DNA from: Streptomyces sp. IMTB 2501
Lineage (GTDB): Bacteria; Actinomycetota; Actinomycetes; Streptomycetales; Streptomycetaceae
Length of the DNA stretch: 64,000 nucleotides
Direction: 5' to 3'
Assembly: GCF_001953885.1 (NCBI RefSeq)
Contig: NZ_MQUS01000026.1
Location: 4,372-68,371, forward strand
The notes under the pieces were generated by a model. It was not told where the DNA came from. It ran no database searches and saw only the letters and a list, made by a program, of their open reading frames with translations. Position numbers and translations under genes: made by a program. Positions 34,182 through 42,366 of the stretch are shown one piece after another. Position 1 is the stretch's first letter; each line of letters opens with the position of its first letter.

Positions 34182-34560
34182 GCGAGGCGCGGACCGGGGG
34201 TTCGTGACCGCGGAGGCGGCCGTGGTGCTGTGTGTGCTGGTGGCGTTCACGATGGCACTGGTCTGGGGGCTGCTCGTGGTGGCCGCGCAGATCCGGTGCG
34301 TGGACGCCGCCCGCATCGGCGCCCGGGCCGCCGCCCGGCAGGACCCGGCCGACGCGGTGGTGACGGTGACCCGGGAAGCGGCGCCACGCGGGGCGCGCGT
34401 GACCGTCGGGCGCGAGGGCGACCAGGTCCGGGTGACGGTGGTGGCGAGGCCGCCGGTGCTGAGCGGGCTGCCGTTCGAGGTGCGGGAGGAGGCCGTCGCA
34501 CCGGCCGAGGAGACGACAGGGGCCGAGGAGACCGCAGGGGCTGGGGAGGCGGGGCCGTGA
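34168..34560 (+). CDS. TadE-like minor pilin
   Basis: 130-aa protein with the TadE-type N-terminus GFVTAEAAVVLCVLVAFTMALVWGLLVVAAQIRCVDAARIGARAAAR: one membrane segment followed by the conserved Arg/Ala helix. The C-terminus is acidic and Thr/Ala-rich. GTG start inside the DUF4244 gene; its stop overlaps the next GTG (34557-34560). Confidence 0.82.
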   Translation: MRGCERGADRGFVTAEAAVVLCVLVAFTMALVWGLLVVAAQIRCVDAARIGARAAARQDPADAVVTVTREAAPRGARVTVGREGDQVRVTVVARPPVLSGLPFEVREEAVAPAEETTGAEETAGAGEAGP

Positions 34561-35609
34561 GGAGAGACTGGGCGCGGGACCGGCAACAGTCCGACCGGGG
34601 GTCCGCCACCGTGTGGAGCCTGGGGGCGATCGCCGTGCTCTGTGTGGTGTTCGGCGCCGTACTCGCACTCGGACAGGCCGTGGTGGTCCGGCACCGGGCG
34701 GCCGGCGGCGCGGACCTGGCGGCGCTCGCGGCGGCGGACCACTGGGCCGAGGGCCGTACGGCCGCCTGCGCGCGGGCCGAGCGGGTGGCGGCGGCCCAGG
34801 GCGTACGGCTGGTGCGGTGCGCGATCGTCGGCGAGACCTCGGACGTGACGGCGGCCTCGGGGAAAGGGCCGTTCGCGGCGGAGGCCAGGGCCAGAGCGGG
34901 GCCGGCGGGTGCGGTGCCGGGGAGATCCGTGCCGACAGGACCGGCGTCGCCCGGAGCCCTGCTGACGGAACCGGTGCGGGAGAGGCCGGTGACGGAGGGG
35001 CTGGCGCCTGGAGAGGACGGTGCCCGAGGAGCCGGGCGCGCTCACGCTCAAGCCCGGGGTACCTGCCCCGGAGCCGCCTCGGCCGAGGTTCCGTCGCTCC
35101 CCTCGGCCTCCGCCTCCCCCGGCGCTCCACGCAACAGCACCGTGAGGAGTCGTACCGCCCCCCTCTTGTGCAGTGGGTCGTTGCCGTTGCCGCACTTGGG
35201 GGACTGGATGCAGGACGGGCAGCCGGCCTCGCACTCGCAGGAGGCGATGGCCTCGCGGGTGGCGGTGAGCCAGGCGCGGGCGGTGTGGAAGGCGCGCTCG
35301 GCGAAGCCCGCGCCGCCGGGGTGGCCGTCGTACACGAAAACCGTCGGCAGCAGGGTGTCCGGGTGCAGCGGGATGGAGACGCCGCCGATGTCCCAGCGGT
35401 CGCAGGTCGCGAAGAGGGGGAGCAGGCCGATGGAGGCGTGTTCGGCGGCGTGCAGGGAGCCGCCGAGGATCTCCGGGTTGATCCGGGCCTCGTCCAGCTG
35501 GTCGTCGGTGACCGTCCACCACACCGCCCGGGTGCGCAGCGTACGAGGAGGGAGGTCGAGTTTGGTCTCGCCGAGCACTTCGCCGGTGATGAGGCGTCTG
35601 CGGAGGTAG
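34557..35609 (+). CDS. TadE-like pseudopilin with long antisense C-terminal extension
   Basis: The first 115 residues are a standard 'helicase/secretion neighborhood' TadE-like protein: RGSATVWSLGAIAVLCVVFGAVLALGQAVVVRHRAAGGADLAALAAADHWA. Homologues end at about 120-150 aa. Here no stop appears in frame until 35609, giving 350 aa, and codons after 35048 run antisense to the end of the convergent helicase gene for 562 nt. The tail is compositionally poor (Ser/Ala/Pro/Gly) and shows no domain. Either the stop was lost or there is an indel near 34900-35050. Confidence 0.65.
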   Translation: MRRDWARDRQQSDRGSATVWSLGAIAVLCVVFGAVLALGQAVVVRHRAAGGADLAALAAADHWAEGRTAACARAERVAAAQGVRLVRCAIVGETSDVTAASGKGPFAAEARARAGPAGAVPGRSVPTGPASPGALLTEPVRERPVTEGLAPGEDGARGAGRAHAQARGTCPGAASAEVPSLPSASASPGAPRNSTVRSRTAPLLCSGSLPLPHLGDWMQDGQPASHSQEAMASRVAVSQARAVWKARSAKPAPPGWPSYTKTVGSRVSGCSGMETPPMSQRSQVAKRGSRPMEACSAACREPPRISGLIRASSSWSSVTVHHTARVRSVRGGRSSLVSPSTSPVMRRLRR

Positions 35610-37564
35610 GAGACCACCTGGTTGGTGACCTCGACCGAGCCGTAGCAGAGGCGGCCGGCGCCCCACGGGATCTCGGTGTCCGTCTCCAGGATGGAGATCG
35701 CGGTGGTGTCGCGGGCGACCGTGGAGTACGGCGGATCGGCCTGCTCCACGAGGGCGACGGAGTCCTCCAGGTCGAGCGAGCGCACCAGGTAGGTGCGGCC
35801 CTGGTGCAGATGGACGGCGCCCTCGTGGACCGTCGAGTGCGCGGCGCCCGCGTCGACCGTGCCGAGCAGCCGGCCCGTGCTGGACTCGACGACCTGCACC
35901 GGCCGCCCGCCCGCGCCGCGGATGTCGGTCAGGTCGGCGGCCCGCTCCCGGCGCGTCCAGTGCCAGGCCTTCGTGCGCCGGCGCAGCAGCTTCGCGGCCT
36001 CCAGCTGCGGCAGCACGTCCACGCAGGCGGGGCCGAAGAGTTCCAGGTCCTCCTCGGTCAGCGGGAGTTCCGCGGCGGCGGCGCACAGGTGCGGGGCGAG
36101 GACGTAGGGGTTGTCGGGGTCGAGGACGGTGGATTCCACCGGTTGGTCGAACAGGGCCTCCGGATGGTGGACCAGGAAGGTGTCCAGCGGGTCGTCGCGG
36201 GCGACGAGAACCGCCAGGGCACCCTGCCCGGAGCGGCCGGCGCGGCCCGCCTGCTGCCACAGGGACGCGCGCGTGCCCGGGTATCCGGCGATCACCACGG
36301 CGTCCAGGCCGGAGACGTCCACACCCAGCTCCAGGGCCGTGGTGGCGGCGAGGCCGAGGAGATCGCCGGAGTGCAGGGCGCGTTCCAGGGCGCGGCGCTC
36401 CTCGGGGAGGTAGCCGCCGCGGTAGGCCGCGACCCGCCGGACCAGGGAGCGGTCGACCTCGGCGAGCCGCTCCTGGGCGATCACCGAGATCAGCTCGGCG
36501 CCACGCCGGGACCGTACGAAGGCGACCGAGCGCACGCCCTGCACGGTCAGGTCGGTCAGCAGGTCGGCGGTCTCGGCGGTGGCGGTGCGCCGGACGGGGG
36601 CGCCCCTCTCGCCGTGCAGTTCGGTGAGCGGGGGCTCCCAGAGGGCGAAGACGAGTTCCCCGCGCGGGGAGGCGTCGTCGGCGACCTCGACCACCGGCAG
36701 GCCGGTCAGTCGCCGCGCGGCCACGGCGGGCTCGGCGGCGGTCGCGGAGGCCAGCAGGAAGACGGGCGAGGAGCCGTAGCGGGCGCACAGACGGCGAAGC
36801 CGGCGCAGTACCTGGGCGACATGCGAGCCGAAGACGCCGCGGTAGGTGTGGCACTCGTCGATGACGACGTACTTGAGCGACTTCAGGAAGGAGGACCAGC
36901 GCGGGTGGGACGGAAGTATCCCGCGGTGCAGCATGTCGGGGTTGGTGAGGACGTAGTTGGCGTACTGGCGGATCCACTCCCGTTCCTCGAACGGGGTGTC
37001 CCCGTCGTACACCGCGGGGCGTACGGCAGTGCCCAGAGATTGTGAAAGTTCCTTCACGGACCGGCACTGATCCGCCGCGAGCGCCTTGGTGGGCGCCAGG
37101 TACAGGGCGGTGGCCCCTCGGCCGTTCGGCGCCTCGGAGCCGTCCAGGAGGGTGGACAGGACGGGCACCAGATACGCGAGGGACTTGCCGGAGGCGGTGC
37201 CGGTGGCGACGATCACCGACTCGCCGTCCAGGGCGTGCTCGGCGGCCAGGGTCTGGTGCGCCCAGGGGTGTTCGATGCCGCACGCCTGGACGGCAGCGAT
37301 CACCTCGGACCGAATCCGATGAGGCCAGACGGCATGGCGGCCCACGCGCGGGGGCAAGTGCTCCGTATGAGTGATGCGCGCAGACCGGCTCGGCCCGGAG
37401 GCGAGCCGGTCCAGGACCGCGCCCGGAGACGGGCGTGGCGCCGGGTCCGCCGGGGGTCGATCGGATCGGTGATTCTTGGCCATCGGCACCGAGTGTGTCA
37501 CTGGAGTGACGGACAATGGAGCCAAGGCGTCGTGCACGCCTGCCGGTAAGTGATTGAATGCCAT
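35048..37564 (-). CDS. DEAD/DEAH-box helicase with DUF1998 zinc-binding C-terminus (MrfA/Hrq1-like)
   Basis: 838-aa superfamily 2 helicase. Motif I ATGTASGKS, Ia APTKALA, Ib TNPDMLHRG, II DECH, III SATAAEP, and VI-like QQAGRAGRSGQG are all clear. The C-terminal DUF1998 domain has the four-Cys cluster CECEAGCPSC...C seen in B. subtilis MrfA, which repairs mitomycin C lesions, and in yeast Hrq1. It always accompanies the Tad genes in actinobacteria. ATG 37564 is used; MAKNH at 37483 is a shorter alternative. It diverges from bldG with 81 nt between starts. Confidence 0.9.
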   Translation of the reverse strand: MAFNHLPAGVHDALAPLSVTPVTHSVPMAKNHRSDRPPADPAPRPSPGAVLDRLASGPSRSARITHTEHLPPRVGRHAVWPHRIRSEVIAAVQACGIEHPWAHQTLAAEHALDGESVIVATGTASGKSLAYLVPVLSTLLDGSEAPNGRGATALYLAPTKALAADQCRSVKELSQSLGTAVRPAVYDGDTPFEEREWIRQYANYVLTNPDMLHRGILPSHPRWSSFLKSLKYVVIDECHTYRGVFGSHVAQVLRRLRRLCARYGSSPVFLLASATAAEPAVAARRLTGLPVVEVADDASPRGELVFALWEPPLTELHGERGAPVRRTATAETADLLTDLTVQGVRSVAFVRSRRGAELISVIAQERLAEVDRSLVRRVAAYRGGYLPEERRALERALHSGDLLGLAATTALELGVDVSGLDAVVIAGYPGTRASLWQQAGRAGRSGQGALAVLVARDDPLDTFLVHHPEALFDQPVESTVLDPDNPYVLAPHLCAAAAELPLTEEDLELFGPACVDVLPQLEAAKLLRRRTKAWHWTRRERAADLTDIRGAGGRPVQVVESSTGRLLGTVDAGAAHSTVHEGAVHLHQGRTYLVRSLDLEDSVALVEQADPPYSTVARDTTAISILETDTEIPWGAGRLCYGSVEVTNQVVSYLRRRLITGEVLGETKLDLPPRTLRTRAVWWTVTDDQLDEARINPEILGGSLHAAEHASIGLLPLFATCDRWDIGGVSIPLHPDTLLPTVFVYDGHPGGAGFAERAFHTARAWLTATREAIASCECEAGCPSCIQSPKCGNGNDPLHKRGAVRLLTVLLRGAPGEAEAEGSDGTSAEAAPGQVPRA

Positions 37565-37645
37565 CGCGGCTGGCGAAGCGTCCCGGGGGCCGCAAGCCGA
37601 GGTGCCCGAGGGGCGACCGCTCGATAGCAAGGTGCTGGAGGATCC

Positions 37646-37987
37646 GTGGACCTGTCCTTGTCGACCGAGACCGTCGGCGATCGTACGGTCGTCCGAGTCG
37701 GTGGCGAAATCGACGTGTATACCGCGCCCAAGCTGCGCGAGCAGCTGGTCGAGCTGGTGAACGACGGGAATTTCCACCTCGTCGTCGACATGGAGGGCGT
37801 GGACTTCCTCGACTCCACCGGGCTCGGCGTGCTGGTCGGCGGCCTGAAGCGAGTGCGTGCCCATGAGGGCTCGCTGCGCCTGGTCTGCAACCAGGAGCGC
37901 ATTCTCAAGATCTTCCGTATCACCGGCCTCACCAAGGTGTTCCCGATCCACACCTCGGTCGAGGAAGCGGTGGCGGCCACCGACTGA
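37646..37987 (+). CDS. bldG: BldG, anti-anti-sigma factor
   Basis: 113-aa STAS protein identical in layout to S. coelicolor BldG. The phosphorylated serine is S57 in FLDSTGLGVLV. BldG is essential for aerial growth and antibiotic production, and antagonises anti-sigma factors (including UshX/RsbA for sigma H, and the neighbouring kinase-like protein). GTG start with GGAGG about 6 nt upstream. Confidence 0.96.
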   Translation: MDLSLSTETVGDRTVVRVGGEIDVYTAPKLREQLVELVNDGNFHLVVDMEGVDFLDSTGLGVLVGGLKRVRAHEGSLRLVCNQERILKIFRITGLTKVFPIHTSVEEAVAATD

Positions 37988-38144
37988 CCTGGACCCGTGA
38001 CCGGCGTCGGGCTCCCTCCGGAGCCCGTACGCCGGGCGGTCCCGTCCGGGCCGATGAAGGGGCCCGGGCACAGAACCACAGCAGGGGGGCGGGCTTTCGG
38101 CGGCCCCGCCCCCGACCGCACGCCCGTAGTCGCGAGGGGGATGC

Positions 38145-38576
38145 ATGGCCACCGTCGAACTCCGCTTCAGCGCGCTGCCCGAGCACGTCCGGACCGCCCG
38201 GTTGGTGGCGGCCGCGGTGGCACGCAGGGCAGGAGTGGACGAGGCCGTCCTGGACGAGGTCCGGCTCGCCGTCGGCGAGGCCTGCTCCCGCGCCGTCGGA
38301 CTCCACCAGAGCAGTGGCATCAGCGCGCCTGTGAAGGTGGCGCTGATCGAAGAGGAGAAACAGTTCTCCATCGAGGTCGGCGACGAGGCGCCGCACGCCG
38401 TCCCGACAGGCGCGCCCGGTGCCGGGCAGGACAGCGACGCGGACACCGAGGAGGACGAGATGGGCCTCGCGGTCATCAGCGGCCTCGTCGACGACGTCGA
38501 GGTCACCACCGGGCAGGACGGCGGCCGTATCCGCATGACCTGGCCGACCACACCGCCGGCCGCGGCGCTGCTCTGA
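38145..38576 (+). CDS. Anti-sigma factor/serine kinase-like protein, BldG partner (SCO3548-like)
   Basis: 143-aa HATPase_c (RsbW/SpoIIAB-like) protein. The N box is LDEVRLAVGEACSRAVGLH; the G1 region is MGLAVISGLVDDV. In S. coelicolor the equivalent gene lies directly after bldG and the two proteins bind each other. An acidic insert (DSDADTEEDE) separates the boxes. The unit ends at the strong terminator just downstream. Confidence 0.9.
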   Translation: MATVELRFSALPEHVRTARLVAAAVARRAGVDEAVLDEVRLAVGEACSRAVGLHQSSGISAPVKVALIEEEKQFSIEVGDEAPHAVPTGAPGAGQDSDADTEEDEMGLAVISGLVDDVEVTTGQDGGRIRMTWPTTPPAAALL

Positions 38577-38597
38577 GCGCCGCCGTTCCACCGTTCG

Positions 38598-38630
38598 AGG
38601 GCCCTGCCGAGCAGGGCCCTCATCGTTTTT
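38598..38630 (+). terminator. Intrinsic terminator after the bldG unit
   Basis: AGGGCCCTGC/GCAGGGCCCT stem with a 3-nt loop, followed by CATCGTTTTT. Textbook Rho-independent terminator, 22 nt after the stop. Confidence 0.92.
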
Positions 38631-38814
38631 CCGACACGCCCACGAATTCGTGAATGAAATCACGATCAAACCCTCGCTGCATTTGATCAAGCGCCAATCC
38701 AGCGGCCTCTGGCCCGTCAATGGTTCGAGGGCATTACTCCATTCGGGTTGGATGGCGGGATCGCGATCATTTGCTGATGAGCCCGTTGAGGCTAATTCCG
38801 TTTACCGCGCTCTG

Positions 38815-38841
38815 TTGAGATCACTCCGAGGTACCTAGAAT
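38815..38841 (+). promoter_or_regulatory. Candidate hppA promoter
   Basis: TTGAGA (38815-38820) and TAGAAT (38836-38841) with a 15-nt spacer, about 43 nt before the start codon. The stretch 38631-38814 is AT-richer than its surroundings and has no convincing gene; a 62-codon frame from 38650 lacks a Shine-Dalgarno and normal codon bias. Confidence 0.5.
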
Positions 38842-38883
38842 CCGTCCACATCTTGAGCTCAGCCCAAGCGTCAAGGAGGACGA

Positions 38884-41286
38884 ATGGCGGGGCTTTCCAT
38901 CCCTCAATCGGATCACCCCACAACCCTTGCAGCGGCAGTCCTGACCGACGACAACCGGATCATGGTGGCCGTCATCGCGGCGGTCGCCCTGGCCGCACTG
39001 GCGGTCGCGGGGATCCTGGTGCGCCAGGTACTGGCCGCCGGCGAGGGCACCGACAGCATGAAAAAGATCGCCGAGGCGGTCCAGGAAGGTGCGAAGGCGT
39101 ATCTCGCCCGGCAGCTGCGCACGCTCGGCGTATTCGCTGTCGTCGTCTTCTTCCTGCTCATGCTGCTGCCCGCGGACGACTGGAATCAGCGCGCCGGACG
39201 ATCGGTGTTCTTCCTGATCGGTGCGGCGTTCTCGGCAGCCACCGGCTATATCGGCATGTGGCTCGCCGTGCGCAGCAACGTGCGGGTCGCCGCGGCGGCC
39301 CGGGAGGCCACACCGGCACCAGGAGAACCGGAAAAGGATCTCACCACCGTTTCGCACACCGCGATGAAGATCGCATTTCGCACGGGCGGCGTGGTCGGCA
39401 TGTTCACGGTGGGGCTAGGCCTGCTGGGCGCCTCCTGTGTGGTGCTGGTGTACGCGGCCGACGCGCCGAAGGTGCTTGAGGGCTTCGGCCTCGGCGCCGC
39501 CCTGATCGCCATGTTCATGCGTGTGGGCGGCGGCATCTTCACCAAGGCCGCCGACGTCGGCGCCGACCTGGTCGGCAAGGTCGAGCAGGGCATTCCGGAG
39601 GACGATCCGCGCAATGCCGCGACCATCGCCGACAATGTGGGCGACAACGTCGGCGACTGCGCGGGCATGGCGGCCGACCTCTTCGAGTCGTATGCCGTGA
39701 CCCTGGTGGCGGCCCTGATCCTCGGCAAGGTCGCCTTCGGTGACTCCGGGCTGGCGTTCCCGCTGCTCGTGCCCGCCATCGGCGTTGTCACGGCGATGAT
39801 CGGCATCTTCGCGGTCGCCCCGCGCCGCGCCGACCGCAGCGGCATGACGGCGATCAACCGCGGCTTCTTCATCTCCGCGGTGATCTCCGTGGTGCTGGTC
39901 GCGATCGCCGTCTTCGTCTATCTGCCGTCGAAGTACTCCGACCTCAACGGGGTGACCGACGCGGCGATCAAGGCAAAGGACGGTGACCCGCGGATCCTCG
40001 CCCTGGTCGCGGTGGCGATCGGCATCCTGCTCGCCGCCGTCATCCAGCAGCTGACCGGCTACTTCACCGAGACCAACCGCCGCCCCGTCAGGGACATCGG
40101 GAAAACCTCCCTCACGGGCCCGGCCACGGTCGTGCTGTCCGGCATCTCGGTGGGCCTGGAGTCGGCCGTCTACACCGCGCTGCTCATCGGCCTCGGCGTG
40201 TACGGCGCGTTCCTGCTCGGCGGTACGTCGATCATGCTCGCGCTGTTCGCGGTCGCGCTGGCCGGCACCGGACTGCTCACCACGGTCGGCGTGATCGTCG
40301 CCATGGACACCTTCGGGCCGGTCTCCGACAACGCCCAGGGCATCGCCGAGATGTCCGGCGACGTCGAGGGCGCGGGCGCCCGGGTGCTCACCAACCTGGA
40401 CGCGGTCGGCAACACCACCAAGGCCATCACCAAGGGCATCGCCATCGCCACCGCCGTCCTCGCCGCGTCGGCGCTGTTCGGGTCGTACCGCGACGCGATC
40501 ACCACCAACGTGCAGGGCGTCGGGGAGAAACTCACCGGCCCCGGTGCGCCGATGAGCCTGTCCCTGGACATCTCCCAGCCCAACAACCTCGTCGGCCTCA
40601 TCGCGGGCGCCGCAGTCGTCTTCCTCTTCTCCGGACTGGCCATCAACGCCGTGTCGCGTTCGGCGGGTTCGGTGGTGTTCGAGGTACGGCGGCAGTTCCG
40701 GGAGAGGCCCGGGATCATGGACTACAGCGAGAAGCCCGAGTACGGCAAGGTCGTCGACATCTGCACCAGGGACGCCCTCAGAGAGCTGGCCACACCGGGT
40801 CTGCTCGCCGTGATGGCGCCCATCTTCGTCGGGTTCACGCTCGGCGTCGGCTCGCTCGGTTCCTACCTCGCCGGCGCGATCGGCGCGGGCACGCTGATGG
40901 CGGTGTTCCTCGCCAACTCCGGCGGAGCCTGGGACAACGCCAAGAAGCTGGTGGAGGACGGCCATCACGGCGGCAAGGGCAGCGAGGCCCACGCGGCCAC
41001 GGTGATCGGCGACACGGTCGGTGACCCCTTCAAGGACACCGCCGGACCAGCGATCAACCCGCTGCTGAAGGTCATGAACCTGGTCTCGCTGCTCATCGCG
41101 CCCGCGGTGATCAAGTTCTCCTACGGCAGCGACAAGAACCTGGGCGTGCGGATCACGATCGCGCTCCTCGCGCTCATTGTGATCGTCGTCGCCGTGTACG
41201 TCTCCAAGCGTCGCGGGATCGCCGTCGGTGATGACGAGAGCACCGAGCGGGTCGCCAACTCGCCGAACACGGCGGTGGTTTCGTAG
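38884..41286 (+). CDS. hppA: Proton-translocating membrane pyrophosphatase
   Basis: 800-aa integral membrane H+-PPase with about 16 membrane segments. Pyrophosphate site DVGADLVGKVE and the acidic loop DDPRNAATIADNVGDNVGDCAG are intact. GNTTKAITKG carries Lys where K+-dependent enzymes have Ala, so this is a K+-independent, H+-pumping type. It uses pyrophosphate from biosynthesis to energise the membrane. A consensus AAGGAGG lies 7 nt before the ATG. Confidence 0.96.
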   Translation: MAGLSIPQSDHPTTLAAAVLTDDNRIMVAVIAAVALAALAVAGILVRQVLAAGEGTDSMKKIAEAVQEGAKAYLARQLRTLGVFAVVVFFLLMLLPADDWNQRAGRSVFFLIGAAFSAATGYIGMWLAVRSNVRVAAAAREATPAPGEPEKDLTTVSHTAMKIAFRTGGVVGMFTVGLGLLGASCVVLVYAADAPKVLEGFGLGAALIAMFMRVGGGIFTKAADVGADLVGKVEQGIPEDDPRNAATIADNVGDNVGDCAGMAADLFESYAVTLVAALILGKVAFGDSGLAFPLLVPAIGVVTAMIGIFAVAPRRADRSGMTAINRGFFISAVISVVLVAIAVFVYLPSKYSDLNGVTDAAIKAKDGDPRILALVAVAIGILLAAVIQQLTGYFTETNRRPVRDIGKTSLTGPATVVLSGISVGLESAVYTALLIGLGVYGAFLLGGTSIMLALFAVALAGTGLLTTVGVIVAMDTFGPVSDNAQGIAEMSGDVEGAGARVLTNLDAVGNTTKAITKGIAIATAVLAASALFGSYRDAITTNVQGVGEKLTGPGAPMSLSLDISQPNNLVGLIAGAAVVFLFSGLAINAVSRSAGSVVFEVRRQFRERPGIMDYSEKPEYGKVVDICTRDALRELATPGLLAVMAPIFVGFTLGVGSLGSYLAGAIGAGTLMAVFLANSGGAWDNAKKLVEDGHHGGKGSEAHAATVIGDTVGDPFKDTAGPAINPLLKVMNLVSLLIAPAVIKFSYGSDKNLGVRITIALLALIVIVVAVYVSKRRGIAVGDDESTERVANSPNTAVVS

Positions 41287-41326
41287 GCGTACTCCTGGGT
41301 CTGTAGGAGAAGCCCTGGTCAACGGG

Positions 41327-41362
41327 CGGGCGGGCGGCACGTGTTGACGTGCCGCCCGCCCG
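41327..41362 (+). terminator. Terminator after hppA
   Basis: Perfect 16-bp stem (41327-41342 with 41347-41362) closing a GTTG loop, starting 41 nt after the stop. No U-tract. Confidence 0.85.
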
Positions 41363-41570
41363 TTCGCGTGCCTGCACGCGGCTGTGGGTGCCCTGTGGGT
41401 GCACTGCGGGGGTGTCTGTGGGGGTGGCTGTGGGATCGCCCACGTGGTGAGCCTTGTCTCTCATGGTGCAAAGGATCACAAAGAGGGCCTTAGGTGGCGT
41501 TCGGGGTGCGGAGAGTGTGCATCCGCCGTGTAGGGTCCGTGGGCCGAGAGCCAGGGAAGGGACCAATCCG

Positions 41571-42170
41571 GTGAACAAGAAGCTCGCGGCCGCACTGTCC
41601 GGCGGTGCGGTACTGGTGGTGGCGCTGACGGGATGCACCAGCAGCGGCGGTGACAAGGGGCCCGACCCCAAGCTGGTCGCCTGGGCCAAGTCGGTCTGTG
41701 ACGCGGTGCCCGCGCAGGACGCGAAGATCAAGTCGGCGAACGCGGCGATCAGTACGACGGCCGCCGACACCGCCAAGCCCGAGACGCTCCAGAAGACGGA
41801 CTCCCAGGCTTTCCAGGACATGTCCGACGGCTACAAGGCGATCGCCGGCGCGGTGAGCAAGGCGGGTGCGCCGCCCGGTGTCGCCGACGGTGACCAGCGG
41901 CTGCAGGCCGTCGTGAAGAGCTTCAACGGCCTTTCCGTCGCGTACGCCGGACTGAAGAAGCAGGTCGACGCGCTGGACACCAAGGACCAGGCGAAGTTCG
42001 CCTCCGGGCTGCACGACGTCGCCACGCAGATGACGGACCTGGAGAAGCAGCACAAGAGCGGCACCGACGCGCTGGACAAGCTCCAGCAGGGCGAGGTCAA
42101 GAACGCCATCGCCCAGCAGGCCAGCTGCAAGAAGGTCGCGTCGTCGGCGTCTTCGCCGTCGGCGGGCTGA
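41571..42170 (+). CDS. Small secreted lipoprotein
   Basis: 199-aa lipoprotein: signal peptide to lipobox VALTGC (C22), then an all-helical, Lys/Asp/Ala-rich domain with a conserved-looking Cys pair (VCDAV near residue 42 and SCKK at the end). No enzyme motif. A TAGGGT hexamer (41531-41536) may be its -10. GTG 41571 was chosen because the signal peptide starts there. Function unknown. Confidence 0.8.
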   Translation: MNKKLAAALSGGAVLVVALTGCTSSGGDKGPDPKLVAWAKSVCDAVPAQDAKIKSANAAISTTAADTAKPETLQKTDSQAFQDMSDGYKAIAGAVSKAGAPPGVADGDQRLQAVVKSFNGLSVAYAGLKKQVDALDTKDQAKFASGLHDVATQMTDLEKQHKSGTDALDKLQQGEVKNAIAQQASCKKVASSASSPSAG

Positions 42171-42366
42171 CGCGGCGGTCCACAGCCGGGCTCACGGCCG
42201 GGGCCCAGGGCTGACGCTTCACGGCTCACGGTTCACGGCCGGCAGGCAAGCGCGGCGGTCTCGCTCGGGCGGGCCGTCGGCAGCGGCCGGCCGGTCGTGG
42301 CCGGGGTGTGTCGGTGAGGCGTGCTGAGGCCGCGTCCGGGCCGTGCCGCGGGCCACAATGGGGGGC

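Noticed and set aside
38650..38838. 62-codon frame before hppA
   Set aside because: No Shine-Dalgarno, atypical codon use, and it overlaps the candidate hppA promoter.
41324..41362. Riboswitch or attenuator near hppA
   Set aside because: A simple perfect stem located just after the stop is better explained as a terminator.
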